64,000 nt of DNA from Nitrospira sp. (GCA_030692565.1 JAUYAO010000054.1:165924-229923); one strand, 5' to 3'; shown: positions 47,805 through 57,342, numbered from the stretch's first letter. Numbers and translations: made by a program. The notes: a model not told the origin generated them from the sequence alone.

Positions 47805-48251
47805 ATGGGTTACTTCTCGAAGTTCTTGGGAATCACTGCAGCCCTGATGCTCATGTCTGTGACGGTGGCGGGAGCCGCGGAAAGAGATCCGTTGAAGCCC
47901 CGTGTTCCAGCCGATCAGATGAGCGATGCAAAGGCTATGAAGAATCCGGTTGCTTCGTCTCCGGAAAGCATTGCCAAGGGTAAGGCGTTGTTCGAGGGCA
48001 AAGGCACCTGCTTCAATTGCCATGGAAAAGAAGGCAAGGGCGATGGACCGGCCGGCGCGATTCTGGATCCGAGCCCCCGGGACTTCACCAACTGCAAGTT
48101 CCACAAGAAGCGGAAAGACGGCGAGTTGTTCTGGGTCATCAAGAATGGCAGCGCGGGCACCGGTATGGTGTCTTTGATCCCTGCCGCCATCAACGAAGAA
48201 GAAGCCTGGAACATCATCAACTACGAGCGGAGCTTCTGCAAGGGCGAGTAA
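47805..48251 (+). CDS. Small periplasmic cytochrome c
   Basis: A 148-aa protein. The signal peptide (KFLGITAALMLMSVTVAGAA) is followed by a mono-heme class I cytochrome c domain: heme site CFNCH with Cys69 and Cys72, and the probable Met ligand in GTGMVSLIPAAINEEEAWNIINY. Such cytochromes shuttle electrons between periplasmic oxidoreductases. AAGGAGG at 7 bases from the ATG, a strong promoter upstream and a perfect terminator downstream suggest a highly expressed, single-gene transcript. The partner is unknown; a respiratory role is inferred. Confidence 0.93.
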   Translation: MGYFSKFLGITAALMLMSVTVAGAAERDPLKPRVPADQMSDAKAMKNPVASSPESIAKGKALFEGKGTCFNCHGKEGKGDGPAGAILDPSPRDFTNCKFHKKRKDGELFWVIKNGSAGTGMVSLIPAAINEEEAWNIINYERSFCKGE

Positions 48252-48278
48252 TTCCTTCAGAGGTTGCTGTGTTTGAGA

Positions 48279-48318
48279 GAGAGGGGCGGGGGAGCGATCT
48301 CCCGCCCCTCTCGCTTTT
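48279..48318 (+). terminator. Rho-independent terminator after the cytochrome c gene
   Basis: GAGAGGGGCGGG (48279-48290) pairs perfectly with CCCGCCCCTCTC (48301-48312) around a 10-base loop, followed by GCTTTTTG. Confidence 0.9.
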
Positions 48319-48532
48319 TGTTGAGACCGGCCTGAGCTGGCTGCGTGAGCGAGGCCGGCGTCTTCCACTCCAGCGGCACCGCTGTCCTAAAAAGCCATGT
48401 CAGTTACTCGTCACTGGTTTCATGAACTGTCGGGGGAAGGCCTTCGTTACGGATGGAAGCTGGTCGGCGGCTGTGCACCAGGCTGGACTGGCAGGAAATG
48501 TCTTCTAGGTCAGATAGCAGATGATAGAGAGC

Positions 48533-50413
48533 TTACTCGCCTCGAATCGCTGCGAGTTTACTCAGCACCAGACCAGAGGACGGATCTGTCTGTTTGAGCG
48601 GGGGGGTGATGAGAGGGCGTTGATCACTGCTGAATTGAGTCTTCGCCGCCCAGGTAACTTTCTGGCTCACGTACGCGGCCACTTCTGCGAGGGTGACGGA
48701 CCCATCGCGGTTTGAGTCGCTCTCTCCTCGCAGCGCGCGGAGCAGATAGTACGTCATCAGCCCATGGCGGTGTTTGTCGTCTTCGAGGCCCTTGCTGAGG
48801 CTATCGCTGCTGATGATGCGGATCATTGATGAACCTGCTGAGTCCCAGCGGGGAGGGAGGTTCTTTATTTTGGGGTCGCTATGGAGTCTCGACACCATCC
48901 CGTCAAATAGCAGAATGGTCTGTTTCGCCTTGAGTCGTGCCAGCGCCGCTTCAAGATCCTTCAGCGGATAGAGGCGCGAAGTCGCGGTCGGGCTCCCCTC
49001 GTAGGGAACCAGGAGCACGTCTCCTGTATGGTTCACCAGAGCCTGGCCGGCGAAGTACACAATGACCACAGCGTCCTTGGACATATGCGGCGGGAGCCAG
49101 TCCAGGAGAGCTTCGTCGATATCCGGGCGTAAGGCTTTCCAGTCTTGTAGGAGGCGCACATTGGATGAAGGAACTCCCCCCAGGGCCTGAAAGTAGTTGG
49201 ACACCATCTCTGCATCGAGGGACGCGAACTTGCGGGGGAGGAGTTGCTGGTCCCGATATGATCCGATTCCGATCGAGATCAGGTACGTGTTGGGTTGGCG
49301 GAATTCCGTGGTGGAGACGGGGATTTGGTCCACGTCATCGGTTTTAATCCCGGTCGCCTGCATGACGACCGCCAGCGTTTGTGCGGGGGCTGCCTGGTGC
49401 GTGGCCGGTTCTTCGACCGTGACATGGAGTTCGGCTTTCTGTGGCTGCACGGAAGGCGGCAGAGTGGCCACAAACTCAATAGACTTGGTCTCTCCCGCTT
49501 GCAACGTCGGGACGGGAAGCACGGCTGACGGGAAATGCGTAATCAGCGCCTGACTGCCGGAGAGGGAGACGATGGCCTGTTGAATCGCCGTCGTGCCGAC
49601 GTTCACAATATCAACGCGGACCCGGACGCGTTCACCGCCTTCCAAGACAAGGTTTCCATTTTCATCAAGGACCATCGCTTTAAAGCGGAGGGAAGAAGCC
49701 GCGGACGCCGTTGCAGCCGGAGGCTGAGGCTTGCTTGTCGGGAGTCCCGCTGCAGGCTGGGGCAGCGTCGCCGGGGCGGAGGCCACTGCCGGCACAGCCC
49801 CCTGGGTCGCTCCTCCGAAGGCTTGCCGAACATCCATCGAGACTTTCGCGGCAAAGTCGACAGAGGTGTCCTGGATAAATGGGTCGATGATGTAGTCGCA
49901 GTTGCGCTGAGTGGCTTCCAGGCGCAGTCGCTCTTGGCGTACGACCTTCACTTCGGATTCGCGCAGGACTTTCCCGGTGAGATCATAGACCCGTGCGATG
50001 GCGTTCAATTGAATATTCGCCGGGACGCGGTCGTAGACATTGTCCTGTTGAAGTTTGAATGACCAATTCACGAGATCCACGCGCACCAGAGCTTCCGGAA
50101 CCGCATCTTTGCTTCCGCCCCCTTCATAGGAGACGGACTTGAACGTCCGGTAGGCGCCTTCCACAAGAGCTTCTTCCAGACGAGCTCCGAGCGGGACCTG
50201 CATGAGATGTCCGCATCCGTCGGTATACTCCGCCCGCAGAGTTTTGATCGAAGCAGGGATTTCCAGCTTGACTGAGACAGGCAACGGCTCACCCATTGGA
50301 GGAAACTCCAAGCGGCTCGCACATCCGACCCCAGTGATCAGGAAGAGCATCGTCAAGATGGTTCGAAGTGGCTTTCTGGGGGGGCTGGCGGGCATGGACA
50401 AGGAACCGTTCAT
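48533..50413 (-). CDS. Caspase-fold lipoprotein without catalytic dyad (pseudo-caspase)
   Basis: A 626-aa exported protein. Lipobox LFLITGVGCAS; a novel N-terminal domain (about 30-190) with a charged, strand-rich pattern; a Pro/Ala-rich linker (about 205-240); an immunoglobulin-like segment (about 245-345, AMVLDENGNLVLEGGERVRV); and a caspase-homology domain (about 375-600). The latter aligns as LISIGIGSYRDQQLLPRKF, VVIVYFAGQALV and ILLFDGMVSRL. The catalytic His of GHG is replaced (GQA) and the Cys of the DACxSG loop is replaced (DGMVSR). A possible EF-hand-like loop, DSNRDGSVTLAEV, follows. Probably a structural or binding protein in the envelope. Confidence 0.75.
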   Translation of the reverse strand: MNGSLSMPASPPRKPLRTILTMLFLITGVGCASRLEFPPMGEPLPVSVKLEIPASIKTLRAEYTDGCGHLMQVPLGARLEEALVEGAYRTFKSVSYEGGGSKDAVPEALVRVDLVNWSFKLQQDNVYDRVPANIQLNAIARVYDLTGKVLRESEVKVVRQERLRLEATQRNCDYIIDPFIQDTSVDFAAKVSMDVRQAFGGATQGAVPAVASAPATLPQPAAGLPTSKPQPPAATASAASSLRFKAMVLDENGNLVLEGGERVRVRVDIVNVGTTAIQQAIVSLSGSQALITHFPSAVLPVPTLQAGETKSIEFVATLPPSVQPQKAELHVTVEEPATHQAAPAQTLAVVMQATGIKTDDVDQIPVSTTEFRQPNTYLISIGIGSYRDQQLLPRKFASLDAEMVSNYFQALGGVPSSNVRLLQDWKALRPDIDEALLDWLPPHMSKDAVVIVYFAGQALVNHTGDVLLVPYEGSPTATSRLYPLKDLEAALARLKAKQTILLFDGMVSRLHSDPKIKNLPPRWDSAGSSMIRIISSDSLSKGLEDDKHRHGLMTYYLLRALRGESDSNRDGSVTLAEVAAYVSQKVTWAAKTQFSSDQRPLITPPLKQTDPSSGLVLSKLAAIRGE

Positions 50414-50539
50414 GGAGTTCTCGCTCCGAGGGCCGGGGTTAATTTGGACGGGTCACCGTACCGGATTCAAAAGGTGAAAGCAACACGGAGCCGCCCATCT
50501 CTTGCGGCCTTGCGGCCACTCGATCTATGCTCGGTGCCC

Positions 50540-52264
50540 ATGCTGACTCTGGGGCTTTCCAATATGCGCGATGCGGCAGCCGCGCTCGTCCAAGACGGGC
50601 GGATTGTGGCGGCTGCGGAAGAGGAACGGTTCGTTCGCATCAAGCATGTGTCAGCGCTGCCCATCCATGCCATTCGATACTGTCTGAAAGAAGCTGGTCT
50701 TCGTCTCTGCGATCTCGACGCGGTGGCGGTGCCGTGGAAGTATTGGGAAATCGGCACGCGCGCAAGATTAGCGTTCAGCGCGATGTTCCGCTCGCCCGAA
50801 CTGTTTCGAGAGAAGGGCCGGCGGTCGATTGAGCGTCTGCGTCAGGAGTGGTGGGAACTGGCCTGTATGCGGCGGAAGCTGAGTGAGCAGATCGACGGGA
50901 CGCCCTGCCCACCCGTCACGTTCCTCGATCATCACATGTGCCATGCTGCCAGCGCGTTTCTGGTCTCCCCATTTGAACAAGCGGCAGTCATGGTTGTCGA
51001 CGGAGCCTCTGAGTCGCATTCGACCATGGTGGCGATGGCCGACCGGCAACAGATCCAAGCGATCAGGCGCACGCCGCTTCCTCATTCGCTCGGCCAATTC
51101 TATGCCGCCATGACCGCATTTCTGGGGTTCAAGCCGGACCACGATGAGTACATCGTGATGGGGCTGGCGGCGTATGGAGAGCCGCGTTATGCCGAGACCA
51201 TTCGCCGACATATCCTTCGGCTGGTTCCCGACGGAACCTTTACACTGAATACCACGTTGCTGGACTTCCATCTGGCGCGTGTCGGGATCTTTGTTCCCGG
51301 GTTGATCTCCTTGCTGGGGGCGGCGCGGCTACCGGACGAGGAGGTGATGCAGCGACATCGCGATCTGGCCGCGAGCGTGCAGCTGGTGTTAGAGGAAGTC
51401 TTGCTGGCCTTGGCCCGCGCGCTTCGCATGACCACGAAGGCTGATCAACTCTGCCTCGCGGGCGGAGTGGCCTACAATTGTGTCGCCAATAGTCGACTGT
51501 GTCGGGAGGCGGGCTTTCGCGAAATCTATATTCCTCCCGCCGCCGGTGACTCCGGTGCCGCGATGGGTGCCGCGTTGTGGCACACGTTTCGGCGCGGGGC
51601 GATGACTCAGCGTCCGGTCATGACGACGGCCTATTGGGGGCCGCAGTTCAGTGAAATAGATTGTCAGACGGCATTGCGGCAAGCGGGGTTACAGGCTCAG
51701 CGGTTAGGCGATGCGGCGTTGTGCGACCTCGTGGCCCAGGAACTCTCAAACGGCAAGTTAGTCTTCTGGTTCCAGGGGCGGATGGAGTGGGGGCCGCGGG
51801 CGTTGGGCAATCGCAGCCTGCTGGCCGATCCGCGCCGGGAGGACATTCGCGCGCTCATCAATGCCAAGGTCAAACGGCGTGAATTATTCCGTCCCTTTGC
51901 GCCCTCCGTGCTGGCAGAAGAAGCGGACGCGTATTTCGATGTGCCGGCCCCTTCTCCCTTTATGATGTTGACGGTCTCTGTGAAGCCTAGTGCGAAGGGC
52001 ATTATCCCGGCGGTGGTGCATGTGGACGGGTCGGCGCGAGTTCAAACGGTCGATCGGCAAGCCAATCCCCTCTTTCATCAATTGCTGCAGGCCTTCGCCC
52101 GGCGGACCGGGGTCCCGGTTCTCCTCAACACCTCCTTTAATGTGCAGGAGCCGATCGTCTGTTCGCCGGAAGAAGCGGTTCGCTGCTTCCAGCGCACCGA
52201 GGTCGATTGGCTGGTATTGGGGAACCTGCTTGTGGCAAATCAGGCCGGTTCCCGCCTGCTATGA
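50540..52264 (+). CDS. Carbamoyltransferase, NodU/CmcH family
   Basis: A 574-aa enzyme. The N-terminal HSP70/TsaD-like fold shows LTLGLSNMRDAAAALV, AAEEERFVRIKH, FLDHHMCHAASAFLVSPF (metal-binding His residues) and GGVAYNCVANSRL. The C-terminal YrdC-like domain has QGRMEWGPRALGNRSLLADPR and LNTSFNVQEPIVCSPEEA. Family members use carbamoyl phosphate and ATP to carbamoylate sugars or secondary-metabolite hydroxyls (NodU, CmcH, TobZ). The acceptor here is not identifiable. The ATG at 50540 gives the family start; the frame extends upstream to 50444. Stop overlaps the next gene (ATGA). Confidence 0.88.
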   Translation: MLTLGLSNMRDAAAALVQDGRIVAAAEEERFVRIKHVSALPIHAIRYCLKEAGLRLCDLDAVAVPWKYWEIGTRARLAFSAMFRSPELFREKGRRSIERLRQEWWELACMRRKLSEQIDGTPCPPVTFLDHHMCHAASAFLVSPFEQAAVMVVDGASESHSTMVAMADRQQIQAIRRTPLPHSLGQFYAAMTAFLGFKPDHDEYIVMGLAAYGEPRYAETIRRHILRLVPDGTFTLNTTLLDFHLARVGIFVPGLISLLGAARLPDEEVMQRHRDLAASVQLVLEEVLLALARALRMTTKADQLCLAGGVAYNCVANSRLCREAGFREIYIPPAAGDSGAAMGAALWHTFRRGAMTQRPVMTTAYWGPQFSEIDCQTALRQAGLQAQRLGDAALCDLVAQELSNGKLVFWFQGRMEWGPRALGNRSLLADPRREDIRALINAKVKRRELFRPFAPSVLAEEADAYFDVPAPSPFMMLTVSVKPSAKGIIPAVVHVDGSARVQTVDRQANPLFHQLLQAFARRTGVPVLLNTSFNVQEPIVCSPEEAVRCFQRTEVDWLVLGNLLVANQAGSRLL

Positions 52265-53838
52265 AACGCTCGCGTCGGAATGGTATGCCGGCGAGCTCAG
52301 GTCAGGGACCCGCCATTCGCACTTCGGCATTGAATGCCCTTCTGCTTCTGATCATTGCGAACTTTGCGCTCCAGCCGTTGACCGAGCCGGACTTTGGCTG
52401 GCATTTGCGGACCGGATTGGATTGGCTCATGACCGGAGGGCATCTGCCGTCGCTCGATCCCTACTCGCACACGATGCCGGATTGGCCCTGGGTGGAGCAT
52501 GCGTGGCTGACTGATCTCGTGCTCGGGTGGCTCTACAGCATCGGAGGTCCCGCCGGGGGCCTGCTTGTCATCGCGTTCTTCGGTCTCGTCACAGCTGCGG
52601 CCTGGATCATTGCGGCGCGGACCGGGCAGGCGATCTGGCCGCTTCGCCTGGCGGCCTGCGTCTTGTCCTTATGGGTGGCACTGCCGTTTCTGGGGGCGCG
52701 TACGCAAGTGGTGACCTTGCTTGGTGTGGCGGTGGTCCTGATGGTGCTTGATCGGTTGCGACAAGGTGCAAGCTGGATGATCTGGATCCTCCCGCCGCTG
52801 TTTCTTTTCTGGGCCAATCTGCACGGCGGATTTACGGCGGGGCTCTTTCTCGTGGCGGTCGTGGTCGGGTTGAATTGGTGTGTGGCCATGATTGTTCGTG
52901 TGCGGCCCGATGTGGTTGGAAGGTTGGATGAGTGGCATCTGCCGCCGGCTGATCTGTGGCGGCTGACGCTGGCTACCGGGCTTGCCGGGCTGGTGACGCT
53001 TCTGAATCCCTATGGCTGGCGGCTCCACCAAGAAATTATGGATTCGCTGGCGAATCACTTTATGGTGGCGACGCTCCAGGAATGGCAGCCGCCTTCCCTG
53101 GAGACCTTGGCTGGCCGACTGTTTGGTGTTTATCTGGGGGGACTGACGGTCGCGGCGGGGCTCTGGTATCGGCGACTTGAGCCTGTGCGCATCGGAGTGT
53201 TATTGGCATTTCTCTTCGTAGCCTGCCGGCATCTGCGGAACATCCCGCTTTTCTTGATCGTGAGTCTCCCTCTCGCCGTTGAGTTGCTACAAATTGGGTG
53301 CGACCGGATAGTTTCGGCCCTGAAGCTGCGGCAGCGTGGATCGGCACAGTGGGCGATGGGCGTCACGGGGGTACTGGCCTGCTTGCTGATCGTTCTCGGT
53401 CCCGATCATGTGAGAGAGGTGTGGCGGTTTGGAGCGAATCCTGACGTCGCATTTCGCCAAACGTCCTATCCTATTGAAGCGGTCCAGTGGATTCGCGCCC
53501 ATCGCGATCGCTTGGGGACCAGACCGGTCCACGACTATCAGTATGGTGGCTTTCTATTGTGGCAGCTGCCGGGACTCAAGACATTCATTGATGGGCGGAT
53601 GCCGGCCTGGCAAATCGGAGATCGGTGGATCTTCAAGGATTATGTCGATCTTGTTTCTGCACCGGTTCCTCGGACGGATCTCCTCGACAAATACGCGGTG
53701 GATTGGGCGTTGCTGAAACGAGGGACGGCGCTTGCGGCTCTGTTGGCCGCGACGCCGGGGTGGAGCCACGAATACGAGGATATGAAGGTGGTGATTTATA
53801 CGAGGGGGAAGTTTCCGGCTGAGGGCGCTACTCCGTGA
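52261..53838 (+). CDS. Polytopic membrane protein, glycosyltransferase-like
   Basis: A 525-aa integral membrane protein with about ten hydrophobic segments (for instance LLVIAFFGLVTAAAWIIA, LFLVAVVVGLNWCVAMIV and AMGVTGVLACLLIVLG) and a C-terminal soluble tail (WLPG-like region GGFLLWQLPGLKTFIDGRMP). Conserved-looking EPDFGWHLRTGLDWL near the start, an acidic aromatic loop, is typical of the PMT-type membrane glycosyltransferases. Coupled by ATGA to the carbamoyltransferase and tail-to-tail with a GT2 gene, it may be part of a surface-glycan decoration set. I do not assign a reaction. Confidence 0.7.
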   Translation: MKRSRRNGMPASSGQGPAIRTSALNALLLLIIANFALQPLTEPDFGWHLRTGLDWLMTGGHLPSLDPYSHTMPDWPWVEHAWLTDLVLGWLYSIGGPAGGLLVIAFFGLVTAAAWIIAARTGQAIWPLRLAACVLSLWVALPFLGARTQVVTLLGVAVVLMVLDRLRQGASWMIWILPPLFLFWANLHGGFTAGLFLVAVVVGLNWCVAMIVRVRPDVVGRLDEWHLPPADLWRLTLATGLAGLVTLLNPYGWRLHQEIMDSLANHFMVATLQEWQPPSLETLAGRLFGVYLGGLTVAAGLWYRRLEPVRIGVLLAFLFVACRHLRNIPLFLIVSLPLAVELLQIGCDRIVSALKLRQRGSAQWAMGVTGVLACLLIVLGPDHVREVWRFGANPDVAFRQTSYPIEAVQWIRAHRDRLGTRPVHDYQYGGFLLWQLPGLKTFIDGRMPAWQIGDRWIFKDYVDLVSAPVPRTDLLDKYAVDWALLKRGTALAALLAATPGWSHEYEDMKVVIYTRGKFPAEGATP

Positions 53839-54715
53839 TCGGGGAAGAATTACTGAGGGAGGCGACCGCGTCTGGTGCCGCAAGCGGAGAGTAGTATCCT
53901 CTGGCCGCGTTCCGGTGAATGATGGTGAATTCACGGAGCATGGCGATGCTATCCCGAACGAGCCGCACCTTCGATCCCGGTTGATCGGCCCAATTCACGG
54001 GAACTTCGGCGATCCGATAGCCGCGCTGCTGAGCGATGAACAAGAGTTCAAGGTCAAAGCCGTAGCCATTGATGGTCGACACGGAGAAAAGATCGCGAGC
54101 GACTGATCGTTCGAATAGTTTGAATCCGCATTGCGTATCGCCGATTCCACGAATTCCTCCCAAGCGGACCATCGCGTTGAAGCAGCCGCCCAGGATGCTC
54201 CGGTGCCAGCGGGCGTTCACTTCGAATCCTCGCTGCCGGGAGGCCAGGCTCCGTGAACCGATGGCCACGTCGGCGCCGTTCCTGATGGCTTGTTCGAGCC
54301 GGTCGAGTTCCGTAATGGCGGTGGCCCCGTCGGCGTCAGTGAATAGCTGCAGCCGGCCTCGTGCGGCCAGCATGCCCTGCCTGACGGCCCCGCCTTTTCC
54401 CATGCAGGTCGGGAGCGGAATCACCCGTAACGCCGGGTCGGTTTTGGCAAAGCTACGGACGACTTTGATCGTGTCGTCCTGGCTGCCGTCATCAACGACG
54501 ATGATTTCATAGGAGCGGTCTTGTCGGGAAAGCGAGTCGTGAATCGAGCGTAGATGGGGGAGTATACGCGTGGCTTCGTTGTGGGCTGGGATGACGATGG
54601 AGAGATCCAGTACTCTGTAGAATTCTTCCTGCGTCACCGGATCTTCCCCTTCGCGTCCTGCGTGGAAGTACCCTTGAAGTGATGCCACGGTAAAGGACTC
54701 TGTGCGCGATTTCAA
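53828..54715 (-). CDS. Family 2 glycosyltransferase, dolichyl-phosphate glucosyltransferase-like
   Basis: A 295-aa GT-A enzyme. DLSIVIPAHNEATRILPHL starts the fold, IIVVDDGSQDDTIKVV is the nucleotide-sugar site, FTDADGATAITEL holds the DxD-type metal motif, and RGIGDTQCGFKLFER, a well-conserved stretch of this branch, follows. Such enzymes move a glucosyl residue from UDP-glucose to a polyprenyl phosphate. No C-terminal membrane segments are evident. Its stop lies within the last 11 bases of the convergent membrane-protein gene. Confidence 0.88.
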   Translation of the reverse strand: MKSRTESFTVASLQGYFHAGREGEDPVTQEEFYRVLDLSIVIPAHNEATRILPHLRSIHDSLSRQDRSYEIIVVDDGSQDDTIKVVRSFAKTDPALRVIPLPTCMGKGGAVRQGMLAARGRLQLFTDADGATAITELDRLEQAIRNGADVAIGSRSLASRQRGFEVNARWHRSILGGCFNAMVRLGGIRGIGDTQCGFKLFERSVARDLFSVSTINGYGFDLELLFIAQQRGYRIAEVPVNWADQPGSKVRLVRDSIAMLREFTIIHRNAARGYYSPLAAPDAVASLSNSSPITE

Positions 54716-54824
54716 GTGGGGCCGATCGACCCTAAGAGGACTTGACAGATCTGCAGAGGGGGAGCGAACGTATACTTAAGTGAGGGTCGATATATTACCA
54801 TCCACTTGAGCCTGGAGGTGCCTC

Positions 54825-55607
54825 ATGCACAATCTGGTTCGCGGTGCCGCTCTTCTGACAGTGTGTGTGCTCGTTGCCGCCTGTGCAAACGCGGTTCCTC
54901 CGAGTCGCATGGGCCACTATCTCAAGTTTGACCAACCCTCAGCCCCTGAATCGCTCCTCAAAACGGAGCCGCGTCCGTTAAAAGCCGGTTTGGTGCTCGT
55001 GCCGGATGAGCCGGATCAAACTGCCGCAGCCGTGTTACCCGAAGAGGCGCTCGTGCGATTAGGGGATACGCTCAAGCAGGATATTGCGCGGGTCTTACCT
55101 GTGACCGTGACCGAGGTATTTTCGGCGGGAGGGGTGCGTCCTCAGGATCAAGGCGGAGATCTCACCCGACTGGTCGATCTGGCGAAGAGTAAGGGTTTGG
55201 ATTATTTGGCGGTGGTGGTGGTCTCGAGCGCAGAGCAGGAATATCCCGTCACGCTCTTCCTGGGATGGACCTCGCATGCGCAGCCGGGCTACCGACGGGA
55301 TAATTGGTCGCTCTTGGAGTTTGCGTTGATCGAGGTCAAGTCCGGCAAGGCGGTCATGCAGGCCGAGGGGCGAGGATGGGCGACGTTGGATCGCCCCACA
55401 GCCCCGGGGATCAATCAATGGTACCCGGTCGTCTATCTCAGGCCGCAGGAGCCTGAGCGGCGGATCTGGCCGCCAACTTATGAAGGAGCTCCCAATACCT
55501 TGCGCGTGGTATCGTTTGAGCAAGCCGAGAAACGGCTTGCATTGAAGCTTCAGAACTCCTGGCTGGGTCAGCTGGAAGCCGATGCGGCGGCTCGCCGAAG
55601 CAGTTGA
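54825..55607 (+). CDS. Predicted lipoprotein of unknown function
   Basis: A 260-aa exported protein. Lipobox LLTVCVLVAACAN with lipidated Cys near 20. The mature domain (about 45-250) alternates strands and helices: LKAGLVLVPDEPDQT, LGDTLKQDIARVLPVTVTEV, LDYLAVVVVSSAEQEYPVTL, WSLLEFALIEVKSG. This resembles small nucleotide-free alpha-beta domains in envelope lipoproteins, but I recognise no family. A perfect terminator follows, so it is probably a single transcript; no clear promoter was found. Confidence 0.75.
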   Translation: MHNLVRGAALLTVCVLVAACANAVPPSRMGHYLKFDQPSAPESLLKTEPRPLKAGLVLVPDEPDQTAAAVLPEEALVRLGDTLKQDIARVLPVTVTEVFSAGGVRPQDQGGDLTRLVDLAKSKGLDYLAVVVVSSAEQEYPVTLFLGWTSHAQPGYRRDNWSLLEFALIEVKSGKAVMQAEGRGWATLDRPTAPGINQWYPVVYLRPQEPERRIWPPTYEGAPNTLRVVSFEQAEKRLALKLQNSWLGQLEADAAARRSS

Positions 55608-55651
55608 GTCTTATGGCTGGCTCGTCACGTCTGGCGTTCATGTCTTTCGGC

Positions 55652-55698
55652 AAGTCCTCTTCAGGTCGCTGTATAGGCAGCCTGAAGAGGACTTTTCC
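55652..55698 (+). terminator. Rho-independent terminator after the lipoprotein gene
   Basis: AAGTCCTCTTCAGG (55652-55665) pairs perfectly with CCTGAAGAGGACTT (55681-55694) around a 15-base loop, followed by TTCC and a T-rich run. Confidence 0.85.
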
Positions 55699-55814
55699 TC
55701 TTTGAAGCCCAAGGAATGATTAGTGTAAGATATACCGTTCGATCGGTCGCTACCCAGCTGGTTGCCGATCAGAGTGAGGTGTCTTGTGAGTTCAACCGTC
55801 GGGAGGAACTGAGC

Positions 55815-57335
55815 ATGGTCTATCGGAGTCAGCAGGCGACCAAGTTTGTCATTGGTTGTGGGCTTGTACTTGCGGCCACGGTCGCAGGCGGGCTGATCGG
55901 AACCCCCGCTACATGGGCGGCAGGAGTTCCTCCGGCATTTACCCAAGGTTTTTCTGAGATCGTGAAGAAAGTGACCCCTGCCGTCGTGAATATCGCCGTG
56001 ACGGGCGGTGGCGGGGAAGGTGGTCGTCGCCGGGGCGGGCTCCCGCCCGGACCGTTCGGCGGACCTCCTGGTGGTGGTGAAGAACCGGGTGGAGGAGATC
56101 TTCCGACGCCGCCTCCGATGCCGCCAGGCCCTCCAGGGGGGCATGGACGGCCTGAGCAAAGCGCCGGATCGGGGGTCATTCTGGATCCCAATGGCTACAT
56201 CGTCACAAACAACCATGTGGTCGAAGGTGCAACGCAGATTACGGTGACGCTGAGTGATCGGCGTGAGTTCACGGCCAAGACCGTGGGAACAGATCCCAAG
56301 ACCGATTTGGCGGTGATTAAGATTGAGGCGAAGGATTTGCCTTCGCTGAAGTGGGCCGACTACGACAAGCTGGCGGTGGGAGATCTGGTGTTGGCCGTCG
56401 GCAGTCCGTTCGGACTAAGTTCCACGGTGACGTTGGGCATCATCAGTGCGTTGGGCCGCGGGAACGTGGGCATCGCCGATTACGAAGATTTTATTCAGAC
56501 CGACGCGGCGATCAATCCGGGTAACTCCGGCGGGGCACTGGTGAACATGAACGGCGAATTGATGGGTATCAATACCGCCATTTTCTCCCGCACCGGTGGT
56601 TCAGAGGGAATCGGGTTTGCCATTCCCAGCAGCATCGCGGTGGATATTGTCGATAGCCTTCAAAAAACCGGCAAAGTCGTCCGCGGCTGGATGGGCGTGG
56701 CGATTCAGGAAATTACGCCGGCCTTGGCCAAGTCGTTTAAGTTGCCGGAGCAGCGCAAGGGCGTGCTCATCAGCGACGTGAATGAAAATGGACCGTCGGC
56801 TGCCGCCGGGATGAAGCGCGGCGACGTGGTCATCGCGTTCAACGGCAAGGAAGTTCAGAGCGTGAGCCAGCTGCGTAATCTGGTGGCGCGGACCATGGTA
56901 GGCAAAGATGCCCAAGTGAAAGTCCTGCGCGACGGGAAAGAGCAAACCATCTCCGTGAAGGTCGCTGAACGGCCGTCCGACGAGTTGCTGGCCAAGAAGG
57001 ATGCGGCTCCACCCAAGGAACAGGGTGAGACGATCAAGTTGCCGGACAATGTGCTGGCGTCGCTCAAGATTCAAGCGTTGGACAATGCGATCATGAGCCA
57101 GATGAACATCCCGGCCAAGACGACGGGCGTGGTCGTCACCAGCGTGGAGCCGGGCGGTCAGGCCGAAGCGGCGGGATTGCAGCGTGGGGACATCATTCAG
57201 GAGGTCAATCACGAGACCGTCAAGACCGTGGACGACTTTCTGAAGGCTGCGAACAAGATCAAGAAAGACGAATTGGCCGTGCTGCTGGTGAATCGGCAGG
57301 GCAATAGCCTGTTCGTGGCAGTCAATCCAAAGTAG
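55815..57335 (+). CDS. Periplasmic serine protease, DegP/HtrA family
   Basis: A 506-aa Do-type protease. A signal peptide (KFVIGCGLVLAATVAGG) precedes the trypsin-like domain with His134 (VTNNHVVEGA), Asp164 (DPKTDLAVIK) and Ser238 (NPGNSGGALVN); two PDZ domains follow (about 305-395 and 420-506). Between signal and catalytic domain (about 60-120) is a Gly/Pro-rich insert (GGPPGGGEEPGGG, PPPMPPGPPGG), longer than the Gln-rich loop of DegP. It degrades or refolds misfolded envelope proteins. Start at the ATG at 55815, which begins the signal peptide. Confidence 0.92.
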   Translation: MVYRSQQATKFVIGCGLVLAATVAGGLIGTPATWAAGVPPAFTQGFSEIVKKVTPAVVNIAVTGGGGEGGRRRGGLPPGPFGGPPGGGEEPGGGDLPTPPPMPPGPPGGHGRPEQSAGSGVILDPNGYIVTNNHVVEGATQITVTLSDRREFTAKTVGTDPKTDLAVIKIEAKDLPSLKWADYDKLAVGDLVLAVGSPFGLSSTVTLGIISALGRGNVGIADYEDFIQTDAAINPGNSGGALVNMNGELMGINTAIFSRTGGSEGIGFAIPSSIAVDIVDSLQKTGKVVRGWMGVAIQEITPALAKSFKLPEQRKGVLISDVNENGPSAAAGMKRGDVVIAFNGKEVQSVSQLRNLVARTMVGKDAQVKVLRDGKEQTISVKVAERPSDELLAKKDAAPPKEQGETIKLPDNVLASLKIQALDNAIMSQMNIPAKTTGVVVTSVEPGGQAEAAGLQRGDIIQEVNHETVKTVDDFLKAANKIKKDELAVLLVNRQGNSLFVAVNPK

Positions 57336-57342
57336 ATCGAGT

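Noticed and set aside
54742..54776. TTGACA and TATACT upstream of the lipoprotein gene at 54825
   Set aside because: The boxes are 23 bases apart, beyond the range for a sigma-70 promoter; no better pairing was found.
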